NCBI RefSeq assembly: GCF_943734655.1
Contig: NC_071354.1
Location: forward strand, 31,648,847 to 31,712,846
DNA length: 64,000 nt
Source: Sabethes cyaneus
Lineage: Eukaryota; Arthropoda; Insecta; Diptera; Culicidae
Direction of reading: 5' to 3'
The notes below the pieces were generated by a model. It was not told where the DNA came from, made no database searches, and saw nothing but the letters and a program-made list of their open reading frames with translations. Shown here piece after piece: positions 33,660-46,226 of the stretch. Positions within the stretch are counted from its first letter, which is position 1; every line of letters begins with the position of its first letter. The translations under genes were made by a program, and so were the position numbers.

Positions 33660-36250
33660 TTTGCTGTCTGAAAGTTTGAAAAGGATCGGTCAAATAGATA
33701 ATTTTCTACAGCGTTTCTTCCGTGGTGCAATTTGATGTGGAAGACTCTTTATTCAAAAAAGTATGAGTTTAGATTTTCCATCACTGGTGGAATGCCGTTC
33801 CCGTCTATCGTACTCGCCCACTCATATCGACCGAGTAGTTTAATCTAACTGGTTTTCTAGCCGGGACGATGAAATTGCAACTGTACATACCGTGCGAAAC
33901 ATAATTATTTCTCTTTCTGTACAAGTCAGTTTTGAATACTACATTGGCTAAAACGTTTTGACTAGAAATTCGATCATTATTGCTGGAAGGACGTACAACT
34001 CACGAATACGAATGACTTTTATAGTTTTTTAGACTTTATTTTCATTGCAATCGCTGAAGTAAGTCTAACTGTTTCAGTCATCTCTGTGCAATAGTTTTAG
34101 TATTTAATCAAATCTACTCTATTGAAAACTCTGATTAGGGCATATAATTCAGCACTGAAAAATCTGAAATTATTGTTCGAACTATTAAAAACAACTTTCT
34201 GGATGTCGATAACTGTATGAAGTTTACAATTTGTGATAAAGATATTTCCATATTATTGCTTGTAGAGTTATATACACAATGATGTTGTAAATATTTCTGC
34301 TAAATGAAACATGACATGTGTTGTCTTATTGTTATAATTTTTGATAGTAATACGATACTTACATAATATAAGATATGAGTTTCCTCAGTCGGGGGTCGCC
34401 TGTAGCATCAAAACACCAATACAATTTTCACCACTAGCAATTAAAACAATATCTACCATTTTACGCGTAATTAAAATGTTCGAAAAAGGTTTAAAATCAA
34501 GACATCTTATTCATCCGAGCTTCTGTAGCCACATATTTTTCTGACTGTGTTTGTTATTACAAATTTTTTGTCAAATGTTAGGAATTCGGTTATACATTCT
34601 TTGATATTTTCTCTGTCCTCTATGCCTATTTGCGTAGCGTAGTTTATAAAGTGTCGAATATTTTTTCCATTGGCAAGATTTTAAACATTATGTTATCTTC
34701 GTCACGTTTTTAAATTTTGCAATAATGAAACTTTTACATTGTATGTGGTGACAAATAGCTAAAATAGTAATTATTCTGATGTATTTTTTCATGACGGCAG
34801 TTTTTTCAAAGTAATAAAATCAAAAGTGTTTTATAGTGTCTCTAGAACTTGATTAAAACTCGAAAAAAATATTTTTAACGATACATAAAATTAAAACTTG
34901 TAGGCTATTCTGTGTATTTGACGGGCAGTAATGATATGTTACTCAAAAGTAACAAAATCAAACATAATCAAAACAAATAGATATCGAAGCTGACTGTCCC
35001 CGAACAAGGCAGCGATGGACAAAGAAAAAACTTTAAACTAACGAAAAAATTGAAAGACATTTCTGAAGTCTTTTCTTAATCATTATAGTATGAAAGTAAT
35101 TTGAGTTTTTTTCTTAATTTTATTGCACTTATAATAAGACACAATACTTGATAAAGGGAAAATGCAATTTCTTCGATAACCATAGCAATCAACAACAACC
35201 AACGAAGCTGCGCCTAATGACAATGTCCAATTTTCGATTGAGTTTCGATCGAAATTACTTTTTCTTAACCAATCATTAATACGGTTTTATGGGCCGAAAA
35301 CTTATTCATACTCTTGGAGTCCCATTGTTCAGTCGTTCTCCGTTCTCTCGGCGGTAGTTGAACATCCGAATGATCAACCGAAAAGCTTTTTTCGAAAACC
35401 GATCGCATCGATTACCCATTATGTTCACTGCTGGACTGGATGGGCATCTTGGAAAGCGCCATTCCTGCTCTCTGCTGTACTACGCACATCGTATATAGCA
35501 TCGAAATAAACAGCACGCTTTGTATGTGACCAACGTGACTCGAAAATTGGACGAAACAAGCCTGACCAGCATAAGCAAACAACACCGAACGTATGACAAC
35601 TTCTTCTCCGGGGTGCCTCGGACGCGTCGGGTCGGACCAGCGCAGCGAGTCAACAGCAAGCAAGCATCTTGAAACGTAACGAAGCAGTAAACATACTGAC
35701 TGCTGCTTTTGGCTTGTTTATCGTTGATCGTCCTAATGTTTTCTTCCTGTGAGCTTGGAAGATTGGACAAATTTAACGGTGAAGTTTTATTTTTTTGATT
35801 TATTGAGCAATAAACTGTTTTGCTTTCAAATGGGATGAAATTTTTCGAAAGTCTGCTCTTGTCGAGTTTTTATTTCGTCTTTGTATTCTTTTCCTCAAGA
35901 AAAAAAAACTGCTGGCGTCATTGGTTTTTTGGAATTATACAAATTTTAGGTCGACCGAAGTAACACCAGCTGCTTCGATACACAATCTTTCTTATCGCAT
36001 CGCCAATATCGGTTTCATCGGTTCTCCGACTGATAAAAGATTGCGTCCCCCTGTTCTGCAGCAGGCAGTGCTAGTCGGTCGTGTTTTATCGCCGAGTGGC
36101 ATTCAGTAGCAGTTCGCTCATACGACATGAAATAATCTTTGAACAGTAAAGTTTATTTACAAAAAAAATCTGATTCATTGAAATAAATAGTCTCATTTTG
36201 CTCCGCTGGGTGAAACCGGATTTTGAACACAAAAAAAACTTTGCTTAATT
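33660..36250. other. AT-rich sequence, probably intron or intergenic
   Basis: No transposon ends or convincing coding frames were recognised. It lies directly downstream, on the minus strand, of the first coding exon at 36259-36406 and so is probably part of that gene's first intron. GC content rises between 35,280 and 35,700 without a supported gene. Confidence 0.4.
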
Positions 36251-36258
36251 GTACTCAC

Positions 36259-36406
36259 CTAAAGCATTTCGAGTCAGTAATCCAGTCAACAGCAGAATCA
36301 CTATCAGGAGCCACCGTCCAATGCCGGTTGACCGGCCGTAGCCGTACGGAAGTCCCAAAACGAACGACTGTCGCGAGGGACGCGAAATATTCGGCCCGTA
36401 GGCCAT
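36259..36406 (-). CDS. First coding exon of an unidentified secreted or membrane protein
   Basis: From an ATG at 36406 the frame reads MAYGPNISRPSRQSFVLGLP, then YGYGRSTGIGRWLLIVILLL, then TGLLTRNAL, and runs to a strong donor TTTAG/GTGAGTAC at 36259/36258. The basic Arg-Trp followed by WLLIVILLLTGLL is a typical signal peptide or signal anchor. Codon use is normal and the frame is closed by splicing rather than a stop. An alternative upstream ATG in another frame soon hits a stop. The next exon was not found within the window. The protein family was not recognised; start and donor are read directly, and the gene itself is inferred. Confidence 0.6.
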
Positions 36407-37320
36407 CTCGTCATTCTCAGCACTGCTGAACCAGTGTTGTAGCGGATCGAGGAACGATCATCGAACAGCAAACCATCAGAATTTCCCCCACACTACACTA
36501 GCTAGTTGGCCTTCCAGAAAACAACACCCCCGAAACGAACCGTTTGCTTGCTTCGTTAGTTTACTAGTTAGAAAAAGGTTGAAATTCCCAAAACGCACTT
36601 AAATTTCGACACTCCGCACAGCAGGTTTATTCCTATTTTCTTCCCGTATTATCCTAGCCTGGAAAATATCACTTGGTTGTTGGTACTGGCACGGCTCGGG
36701 CACACAGCCTACTGCTATCTCACTCACTTGTCAAGACCGAATTTATGAAAACACTCTTCTTCGAAACACGGCACACGGAGCTATGGTGTTGTGATACCGT
36801 CGTCGTCGTCAACGTTTTACTTGCGTTGGCCAGTCGCTCCGGACGGGAGCGCGATTCTCCGCTGCGCTCAAGCTCAAACTACCAAACTCTATCTACATAT
36901 GTTAGATACGACCGTACACACTTGATTGAGGATCACTTTAGGGTTTTTTTTCGTCAGAACCTGCGTCAAATGAAAAGCACAGCACGCACACAGATCCGCC
37001 GACTGGGACAAGCGAGGTACCTACGAGGTTTTCTCTCTTTTCGTTCAACTCACTGCTTATTTTGTTATTGCTTGTGAAACGACGAGAGTAACTGGATTTT
37101 TCACCGCAGCGCTCATCATCCACAGCCCGGCTGGCCTGGCGAACCGATCTGGCTTATTTGGATTGGTAAATTCAGAACCGTCGTCTATCGGAACCTGGCT
37201 GTGTTGAGGGCGATCTACAATGGGAATGAAGAAACAGAGAACGACAGTGTTAGTAGCAGCAGCGCAGAGCTCTAGAATAAATAAATAAATGATCGAAAAC
37301 AAGAGGTCCCCGTCGTCTGG
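36407..37320. other. Putative upstream region of the 36.4-kb gene
   Basis: GC-richer sequence upstream of the minus-strand first exon, probably its 5' leader and promoter. A plus frame at 36673-37077 and minus frames at 37057-37302 are open, but they look like chance and have no motifs. No TATA box was pinned down. Confidence 0.35.
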
Positions 37321-37484
37321 CGACGACGCACAGTGGGCTTTAATCTTTCACTAAGTCACCATTGAAATCATCTCAATTTAATACTTAATTCTAAGAAATT
37401 TTATCTGACATAAATGCTGATAGTTCGAGTCAGTTGCTACTCTGTAAAAAAACATTGGTTTGAAAGTTTGCTAACTTTATCCAA

Positions 37485-37945
37485 ACCAACTGGGACTGGG
37501 ACAGGGGCAAAGACTGAGGCTGGGGCTGGGAAGGGGCTAAAACCAGAACTAGAACTGAAACTAGTACATAGTAGGACTGGAATTGAACTGGACTGAAACT
37601 GAAACTATCATTGGAAAAAAAGACTGAGACTGGTACTAAAACTAGAACTGAGACTGTGACTGAAACTAGGACGGGGGACTAAGTCTGAAACTGGAACTGA
37701 AAAAAAATGAAACTGGGACTGAAACTACAACCTGATGGGTTAGGATTGAAATTAAAACTGGAACTGAAACTATAACTGAAACTTGAACTGGAAATAGTAC
37801 TGGGATTGTAACTAGGGCTGGAACCAGGACTGAAACTACGATTCGAACTGGGACTAAAACTAAGACTGGGATTGCTATGGAAACTAATAGTGGGTGGGAT
37901 TATGATTAAAACTAGGACTGGGACCGAAACTGAAACTAATTTCGG
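37485..37945 (+). repeat. Degenerate 6-bp repeat (GRACTG)n
   Basis: Runs of AACTGG, GACTGG and GAACTGAAACTG words over about 460 bases. Purine-rich on the plus strand. The short Lys/Gly/Glu-rich frame inside is a repeat product. Confidence 0.85.
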
Positions 37946-37949
37946 TTAT

Positions 37950-39005
37950 ATCTTGATATGCAATGTAACGAAATACATGCATAGCTGAGTTCAAACTGAA
38001 ATTGTACAGTGACAGAAGAAATTTCTTATCATTATTAAACCAAGTACTTTAAATTTTCAAAAATAAATCTTTCCAAAACTACTGAAACTTCACTAGTTGT
38101 AAGATTTTTCGTGCAATATTTACAAGAAAAAGCAATTTTATATCGTTTTCCGATTTTTAAAAGAATTAAAATAAAAAATGAGAAAATAAATGAAAATTAG
38201 ACTCTGAAAATAGATTTTTCGATTCATATTTCAGCTATTTTCAAGAAAAAAATTCTTATGTAAAACTTTCCGCGATAGAGTTTTTCGAAACTTACTAAAA
38301 TAAAATGCTTTAATACAGCTTAATATGCTTTAATAAAATGCTTTATTAGTTTTAGTACAGAAAATAATGATTGATAGCATTGCTTTTTCAATTTCGGTTG
38401 GGTCAACCGAAAGGAAAGAAAATTGGATGCGCTTTTCTCTTAAATCTTGGACGTTTCGTTTCACGAATTGGTAAAAAGGTCAGCATTTTCTAACGCAGAA
38501 GATGATCAAAGGCAACAAAGGAGAAGAGAAAGAGAGCTGATGTTGGTGAGATTGTTTTCAAATTTTCAATATATTTTGTTTTAACTATTTCTTATAGAAA
38601 AGTTGTATCCCTACGATAAAACTGAACCTTGTCGTGGTGTAGGACTTTTTAACTAATCAGTAAATGAACAGGGGTCACGTTTACTTCTGAATGTGGGTAT
38701 ATTGAAAAATACTTTTGTGATTTCAAGTGGGACTCGGGGTAAAAATTTACCAAATGTGATTGTTGCGTTGTCCAGAAAGTGCTTTTATTCCTTTTAAAAA
38801 TAAGGCCAGAATGGAGATCTCTGATAATTAAAAGATGAATGTTTCTGGGATTCAACCCTATTTATCACAGCTGTCACAAATATCTCCGAAAGAAGTCGGA
38901 TTGATTGGGTCGGTCGGGGGCTTAGGGTTAGTAAGGGGATGTAAGCGGGATGCCAGATCCGGTTGGATGCCGGAGGACCACTCTACAATGATTACGGGTG
39001 ATAAT
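37950..39005. other. AT-rich sequence without recognised features
   Basis: Contains only short chance frames; no terminal repeats or RNA genes recognised. Confidence 0.45.
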
Positions 39006-39009
39006 AGAA

Positions 39010-39165
39010 GTGCTTAGGTCAATTCGTGTCGTGTGTACGAGTCTCGGCTGGGCGGAACTGCTAGATAGAGTCAGTAGGATTTTTGCACTGGCCCCGCAGC
39101 TTTCTTTCGATGGGGAGGAGTCGAGTCTTAGAGAGACGTTTAAGCCCACAGCATTACTGCACTAG
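39010..39165 (+). mobile_element. SINE fragment, degenerate
   Basis: Shares GTCTCGGCTGGGCGG, AGATAGAGTCAGTAGGATTT, CACTGGCCCCGC and GAGTCTTAGAGAGACGTTTA with the SINE copies at 6771 and 24129. The tRNA head and tail are decayed. Confidence 0.6.
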
Positions 39166-39962
39166 CTCTTAGGTCTCGGGGGTTGGAATACGGGTGCGTA
39201 TCTATATTTTAAAGCTTCTGTCGACTACCACGAACGTCCAGCTTGTGCTGCTCTCAATTTACTTTGTATCTTGGGACAGTTCATAAAGGCTGGGGGGGTG
39301 AAAGATTAAATTTGCCCTGATAAGTTGATAACTTGTTGAAAAATTGATAGCGGACGCACGGTTGAGGACCGGTGTTAGGCGGGGTAGACGAATCCTCCAC
39401 TTCTTCACTATACTTCATTTTACAACTCAAGTAGTACAAAAAATCCAAAGCACATTTACAAATTCGATCAATCATTTTTCTTCTTATCATCGTCATCATC
39501 ATCGGCCTGTGGCAGAGAGATCTTATATTCAGTTCGTGTAGTTCGCGCGGGGCCGGAACGCCTCCGCCTGCGGGCATGGCGTGACGGCTATGCTTGGGAC
39601 TCTACCTCTGTGTTTTAGTGGGCGACATTGCCTGTCTCGTCAGGTAGAACTGATGTTTGATTTCTCCCTGACGCTTTTTTGACATCACAAAAGGGCCCAG
39701 AGCAGAGTTTTATACGCTATCAAGCGACCAGTTAGATAACCCAAAAAAAGGAAAGGAAAAGGCTATTTCTTATAGAAAAGTTTTATGTAACTAGGACTAA
39801 TTTTGTCTGAACACACTATTTTTTGAATGATTTTAATTTTGGTAGTTGAGTTTAGTCTATTTTCAGAGAGCGAAATAAGGCGCTATAACCTTGGCCTATT
39901 GCAGCCTGGCTTTTGGTCTAAAAACCATAAGTTCATCTCCAAGGGTCCGGAGTATCACTTAA

Positions 39963-40703
39963 GGGGACATAAACGACTAAAACTTTTGAAAATGTCATTA
40001 TTTTTTTTATTTTAAATTTTGTTTCTGCAGTCTTTTTAGCTTATTTTAATATTAATTTTGTAATGATCCGACCTCGGGAAGTGGCCCAAAAACGATCATA
40101 CACATAAGCGTTCCAGTGCGGCATGGAAGAACCCGGACAGAATAAAATACCGCTCCTGAATACTACGATTTTCAAACTTCATAAACCTTTTTCTCAGAAA
40201 CTACACAACGTATTGGAACGAACTTTTTTTTTGTTTTGTTGGTAGTAGCTTGGCAAAGACTTTTATAACTTTTCAGTTTCGTAAACTAAACACAGCAAGA
40301 GAAAAAAGAAAAAGAAGACAAAATTTTATTTTTTCAGGCATCTATTTTTGTTCTTTTTCGTTTTACTCAAGCTGTGTTTTGTTTACGAAGCTGAAAAGTT
40401 ATAAAAGTCATTGCCAAGCTACTACCAACAAAACAGAAAAAAGTTTATTCCAATACGTTGTGTAGTTTCTGAGAAAAAGGTACATAAAGTTTAAAAATCA
40501 TGGTTTTTCAGGAGCGGTATTTTATTCCGTCGGGGTTGTTCCACGCCGCACTGGAACGCTTATGCGTATGATCGTTTTTCGGCCACTTCCCGTCGTCGGA
40601 TTATCATAAAATTAGTATCAAAATAAGCGGAAAAGACTATAGAATCAAAATCTGAAACAAAAAAATAATGAATTTTTCAAAAATTTTAGTCGTTTATGTC
40701 CCC
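39963..40703. mobile_element. Foldback element with GGGGACATAAACGAC ends (741 bp)
   Basis: Two arms of about 360 bp (39963-40325 and 40345-40703) are near-perfect inverted repeats around a short loop. Termini are GGGGACATAAACGACTAAAA and its inverse. No clear target duplication, so the superfamily is left open. The transcript would form one long hairpin. Confidence 0.8.
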
Positions 40704-40829
40704 TTTTTCGCCTTTATTAGCAAAGATACTCCCAACGACTGCTTTTTTTTCCATGTTGGGTATTTTTATCACTGCGACCATTTGTTTGATCTATTGTGAT
40801 ATATTCCCCGTTTTATTATAGCTATGTTG

Positions 40830-41876
40830 TCAAGATGACGCACCACTATCAGAAGTGATTGTCATTGTTTGACTAATAGCATTTGTCCAGCCCGGTGATG
40901 CACTTCGGATGAAGTGCACTACTGCGCTGGGAGTTGTTCTCCAAATATCAGAGGGTTCTAACAGCCCTCTTTCGAAGAACCTTAATCTTTTATTGAGAAT
41001 TGCCGGACATCGGCATAACAGGTGTTCCGACTCTTCTTTTTCTATGCCGCAGAAGCGACATATATCATCATGAAGTTTTCCCATTAGCTTCAGATGATAG
41101 CGGCTCGGACAATGTCCTGTTATAAGACCAGTATAAATGCTTAGATCTTTCTTCGAAAGCTCCAGTATTTTGCGAGTAATTGAAACGTTTGGAGAGATGA
41201 AACGTTTCGACTGCCTAGCATTGAAAGTGTTATTCCAATTTGATTCCACTTTCGTACATTCCCATGCTTTTAGCTCCATTTTTAAAGCAGAAGCAGATAA
41301 GCAACAGAAGGGCTCAGGTCCTACAAATTGATGAGATGATCCGAGTCTTGCTAGTGCATCAGCTCTCTCATTTCCATCAATTCTACAGTGACCTGGGACC
41401 CAGTACAAGTTGACTTGGTTACGACGAGACAATTTTTGGAGTGATTGAATACATTCCCAGACAAGTTTTGATGTGCATGTCGCCGACTTTAGAGCGTTTA
41501 GAGCTGCTTGGCTGTCGGACATGATGCATATATTTGAATGTTTATAGTTCCTGCGCAAGCATACAGTCGTACATTCTAGAATTGCTTGTATTTCAGCTTG
41601 GAATACAGTTGGCCATCTGCCCATAGAAATTGACATGTCTATTCCTGGGCCAGTGACTCCTGCTCCCACTTGATTGTCCATTTTTGAACCATCTGTATAG
41701 AAAACCGTCGAGCCTGGACGAATATCGGGACCACCATCTTCCCAGGAATCACGTCTAGGCTCAAATACACGAAATATTCGGTTGAAGTTGTATTTTTTCT
41801 CCATCCAATCTTCATTACTGGTTACAAGAGGATTGAGAGGACGACTGCTTACTGTATAATGTGATCTGTATATCAA
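40830..41876 (-). pseudogene. Non-LTR retrotransposon C-terminus with RNase H domain
   Basis: An open frame of about 348 codons, 5'-truncated. RNase H motifs are intact in order: YTDGSK (Asp), QAEIQAILE (Glu), MSDSQAALNAL (Asp), and GHCRIDGNERADALARLG (His and Asp). A C-terminal zinc-like segment CRFCGIEKEESEHLLCRCP follows. This domain order, with RNase H after the reverse transcriptase, is typical of the I/R1/Loa group in mosquitoes. The reverse transcriptase and endonuclease are missing upstream. All RNase H catalytic residues remain, so this is a fairly recent truncated copy. The clade is inference. Confidence 0.85.
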
Positions 41877-42578
41877 TCAATATCTTCAAGGGAAGCGTTT
41901 GGCACGGGAGGTCCACACTTTCTTCCTTCCCTTTGAGTTCAATGAGTTAAATGGAATTAAGTATCATTTCTAATTCCACTTGATTCTTTGGAATTCTCTC
42001 TGCGGTATATAGTGCGCAGGCCGTTGACAAGAAAAATGATCGATTCAAGCAATCATCATTTTCCAGGATGCCTTGAAGTATTGGCTGCGTCAGTGTGAGA
42101 TAAGATAAGAAAAGAATGATTGATAGCATTGATGGCTGGGTGTTTGTTAGCTTTTAATCTATAAAAGTTGCTCGAACGGTCCTGCAATGTTGGACAACAA
42201 ATCCCGAAAAAATCTAAATTGAAAATCAAGCCTTTTTGAATGGAAATATGAATTAATAAAACAACCTATTATCCAAAGTATTCATTCTATCGCTAGGGAC
42301 TAGCACTGGCAGCAAATGAACCGTGCTTCGAAACCAAGGACGCATTGGTCATAAAAATCCCAACAAGATTACTATAGAAATCAAATTGTTGCTTAGAATG
42401 AAGTCCAAATCGAATTTCAAATTAAATTTGATATTACCTTTCCTAGACGTGAACCGCATTTCAGTGAGGCAAACCGAATGGTTCTACCAGGTCTGGTGAA
42501 TATGGCGGGTGGAATTAAACTTCACAGTTTCTATTTTTAAAGTATTTTTAACTGGTTCCAATGTCACCATTTACGCAT

Positions 42579-43060
42579 TCAAAAACGATTTTTCAGTACG
42601 TTGCGGCTGACGTCAAATTCGAAGCTGGAGGAAAAAAGGTTAAAGTGACGTTGTAGAACGGTAATCGTGCTGAAGCTGCTGTAGTCAGTCCGTCGATTCG
42701 GCACGTGTAGAAAGTGGCTATTGCGCAATGTACGACTCCAGACGTGAATATCAAGGTTTTCCAATATATACGGGGAATCCACTCGCGAGGTCAATAAATC
42801 GGAGATAATTATTGCTCTATTCACATCACGGCGAATATGAAGGGGGTCTACGTCGATGAGCCTACAACGTTGTTCGTATCTTGGCAACTGAAAAGGGTTA
42901 TTCCACGGAAGTTTCCGAAGAGCAAAACGAATGAATTTCTGCTGCACTGACTCGATTCAGTGCACACAAATATGTCCACCATAGCATATAAGATGCAATT
43001 TAATGCATGGAATCTTACTAAAGCGATGCAAAAAAATTGTACCGGTGGTTCTAGGGAGAG
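42579..43060 (-). pseudogene. Non-LTR reverse transcriptase C-terminal fragment
   Basis: Contains VQQKFIRFALRKLPWNNPFQ, LPRYEQRCRLIDVDPL, IISDLLTSRVDSPYILENL and VPNRRTDYSSFSTITVLQRH, the conserved tail of Jockey/CR1-type mosquito elements (ESVQ-FIRFALR, RCRL, then RR-YSS). Just upstream the frame shows ICYGGHICVH, then a stop, then IESVQ, so it carries at least one stop. 5' truncated. A different element from the RNase H one nearby. Confidence 0.7.
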
Positions 43061-43064
43061 AGGG

Positions 43065-44393
43065 TAAATTTCCCTAGATTCACCCATGAATACTGGGCTC
43101 CTGAGTCTTGACACTGAAAGCAAGGAAGCCATTATTACCGACATCGGAGTCCGTAGCGCAGGAAATAGAATTACATTAGGAAATGAGGCTATTTATCTAT
43201 TTACGGGACAACAGCAGACTCCTAAAGAAAGCCTGTAATTTAGAAAGGCAGAATTTTTACGAAAAGAAAATTGCTGTTGATGCCGAATATTTTACAAGAA
43301 AATTTTGTTCCAATAAAAAAAATGAAAACAGTAAAGAGGCCATACCATTTTAGTAAAAACGAATCATGAGACACCGGCCAGTCCTATTCAAGTTCTTCTT
43401 TTGAAAGTTTGATTCCATACCAGGAAACGACTTGCAATATCCCACTGTGCACCGCAGGTTCTTTTCCACGAAAATAAAGCTCAATAAAATATCACACACT
43501 ATCAAACGGCAAAATTCCTCAACAACAAGCGGTCAAAATAACAAACTACGTATCACTTAATTACCTACAAACTGCAGAACATTTTCAGGAAAGTTATTCC
43601 AGTGAAAAATATGTCACTTCTTGACGATTTCAATATTTTCTTCCAGTACAAAACTATACAAACTGGCTGCCATCACATCACACATGTACGGTTTCTTCTT
43701 GTGTCAGCACTAACCAGCAGCAGCAGCAACGAGGTGGAGCGGCCAAAGAAGGAAAGGCGCCGTTGTTATACACACCGCCACGACAGCCAGCCGCACAGAT
43801 TTCGGCTCATTCGATTCGATTCTCGGTCCGTTCGAACGTTTCACAAACACCACCGCAAGAGTGTCACTATCGGCTTAAGTACGCATCGCCGTAAGCAGCT
43901 TACTCGCTCGAACTCGAAGTTATTTTTATTCTATCCGCTTAGCTTTTCACACAGCTGTAATATAACAAGCTGTGTATAGTTTAATAGTTAAAACAAATAC
44001 GCACTCTCTCTTCATAAACACCCACTGCGACACAAACACAAAATCTTACACCGCGGAATAACACCACAGCAGGAGGAAAGTCACTTAAATTACGCGCGGA
44101 GCAACAGCAAATACGCGTGCAAACAACAGCACTGCTCAAATCCAACTTAGCCCTCTGGCTGGCTGGCCCAACACCCAACCCAACTACCCAACTGCGGTGA
44201 TCAACCAAACAACACACTCAACCAATACTCTCCGCCGGTTGTTTTTCTCTCAGTGTTGGAAGTTTTCTCTCGTTCTCGTGAACATCACCGCTTTCGTTCG
44301 AAAACACACATCGAACAACGGTAGTGGTAGTACACGTTTGTTTACAGGCAGGTACCGTTCCGTACGTGTACAAGCGCCTTGCGTTTACGAGCG
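43065..44393. other. Sequence without a supported gene, left flank of the hAT array
   Basis: From about 43,700 the sequence is GC-richer and resembles promoter or leader DNA (CAGCAGCAG run, CA-rich blocks). Frames at 43602-43979 and 43981-44217 show no motifs. It is the single-copy target region into which the 407-bp elements inserted. Confidence 0.35.
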
Positions 44394-44401
44394 CTGTTTA
44401 T

Positions 44402-44808
44402 TAAAGAAACTGACTAAAGAAAAGACACTGGAGCTCAGTCACTCACGGCCTCCTGTCATCATTAAACCTGATTTGCTCAACGATGATTGTTGTGCGTGAC
44501 TCTGTTCAAAGTTGCTAGGAAAAGTTCGAACAATATTTTTTCGAGTTCAACATTTAGGCGATTTTATGAAATGTACGATACAAATTTGATTGCCTGGTGT
44601 TTTCGTTAGGCAGCACGGATCGATTTCGTGGTGATACAATGATATTTGTTGCCGTTTGCTTGCAATCATTAATTTCTGCCGCGTTCATCGACTGATACTC
44701 CGCAAGTTTTCGAGCAAAAGATTCAGAAGGTTTCATCGAGATTCATGCGCACTTGGTTACGACGAAACGAAAATGAGTTACTTGTCAATTCTTTAGTCAG
44801 TTTCTTTA
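44402..44808 (-). mobile_element. hAT-like 407-bp element, copy 1
   Basis: Ends TAAAGAAACTGACTAAAGAA and the inverse. Flanked by the 8-bp duplication CTGTTTAT (44394-44401 and 44809-44816), which fits the hAT nTnnnnAn rule, and the TAAAG terminus fits YARNG. It carries a 60-codon frame (44554-44736, minus) starting MKPSESFARKLAEYQSMNAA, identical in all five copies. No catalytic motif is visible, so the element is non-autonomous. The near-identity of copies means recent activity. Confidence 0.85.
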
Positions 44809-44844
44809 CTGTTTATGCTGCGGCATTTTGTCATTCATTTGCAC

Positions 44845-45251
44845 TAAAGAAACTGACTAAAGAAAAGACACTGGAGCTCAGTCACTCACGGCCTCCTGTC
44901 ATCATTAAACCTGATTTGCTCAACGATGATTGTTGTGCGTGACTCTGTTCAAAGTTGCTAGGAAAAGTTCGAACAATATTTTTTCGAGTTCAACATTTAG
45001 GCGATTTTATGAAATGTACGATACAAATTTGATTGCCTGGTGTTTTCGTTAGGCAGCACGGATCGATTTCGTGGTGATACAATGATATTTGTTGCCGTTT
45101 GCTTGCAATCATTAATTTCTGCCGCGTTCATCGACTGATACTCCGCAAGTTTTCGAGCAAAAGATTCAGAAGGTTTCATCGAGATTCATGCGCACTTGGT
45201 TACGACGAAACGAAAATGAGTTACTTGTCAATTCTTTAGTCAGTTTCTTTA
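44845..45251 (-). mobile_element. hAT-like 407-bp element, copy 2
   Basis: Same ends and internal frame (44997-45179). Own target duplication ATTTGCAC at 44837-44844 and 45252-45259, again nTnnnnAn. With copy 3 and the 54 bases between, it forms the 868-bp block that was later duplicated in inverted orientation. Confidence 0.85.
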
Positions 45252-45305
45252 ATTTGCACGAGAGTGTGTGCGTTCAGGTTCAGAATGAATGAAACGCCGC
45301 AATTG

Positions 45306-45712
45306 TAAAGAAACTGACTAAAGAAAAGACACTGGAGCTCAGTCACTCACGGCCTCCTGTCATCATTAAACCTGATTTGCTCAACGATGATTGTTGTGCG
45401 TGACTCTGTTCAAAGTTGCTAGGAAAAGTTCGAACAATATTTTTTCGAGTTCAACATTTAGGCGATTTTATGAAATGTACGATACAAATTTGATTGCCTG
45501 GTGTTTTCGTTAGGCAGCACGGATCGATTTCGTGGTGATACAATGATATTTGTTGCCGTTTGCTTGCAATCATTAATTTCTGCCGCGTTCATCGACTGAT
45601 ACTCCGCAAGTTTTCGAGCAAAAGATTCAGAAGGTTTCATCGAGATTCATGCGCACTTGGTTACGACGAAACGAAAATGAGTTACTTGTCAATTCTTTAG
45701 TCAGTTTCTTTA
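45306..45712 (-). mobile_element. hAT-like 407-bp element, copy 3
   Basis: Same ends and frame (45458-45640). Own duplication CGCAATTG at 45298-45305 and 45713-45720. Confidence 0.85.
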
Positions 45713-45765
45713 CGCAATTGTGTGTGTTTTTGAATGGATTCATGCATCATGCTGACTGTCGCCCC

Positions 45766-46172
45766 TAAAGAAACTGACTAAAGAATTGACAAGTAACTCA
45801 TTTTCGTTTCGTCGTAACCAAGTGCGCATGAATCTCGATGAAACCTTCTGAATCTTTTGCTCGAAAACTTGCGGAGTATCAGTCGATGAACGCGGCAGAA
45901 ATTAATGATTGCAAGCAAACGGCAACAAATATCATTGTATCACCACGAAATCGATCCGTGCTGCCTAACGAAAACACCAGGCAATCAAATTTGTATCGTA
46001 CATTTCATAAAATCGCCTAAATGTTGAACTCGAAAAAATATTGTTCGAACTTTTCCTAGCAACTTTGAACAGAGTCACGCACAACAATCATCGTTGAGCA
46101 AATCAGGTTTAATGATGACAGGAGGCCGTGAGTGACTGAGCTCCAGTGTCTTTTCTTTAGTCAGTTTCTTTA
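45766..46172 (+). mobile_element. hAT-like 407-bp element, copy 4 (left end of composite)
   Basis: Inverted relative to copies 1-3; frame at 45838-46020 on the plus strand. Its left flank is GTCGCCCC and its right flank CAATTGCG, which do not match each other. CAATTGCG is the complement of copy 3's duplication. It therefore arrived as part of the composite 45766-46633, not alone. Confidence 0.85.
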
Positions 46173-46226
46173 CAATTGCGGCGTTTCATTCATTCTGAAC
46201 CTGAACGCACACACTCTCGTGCAAAT

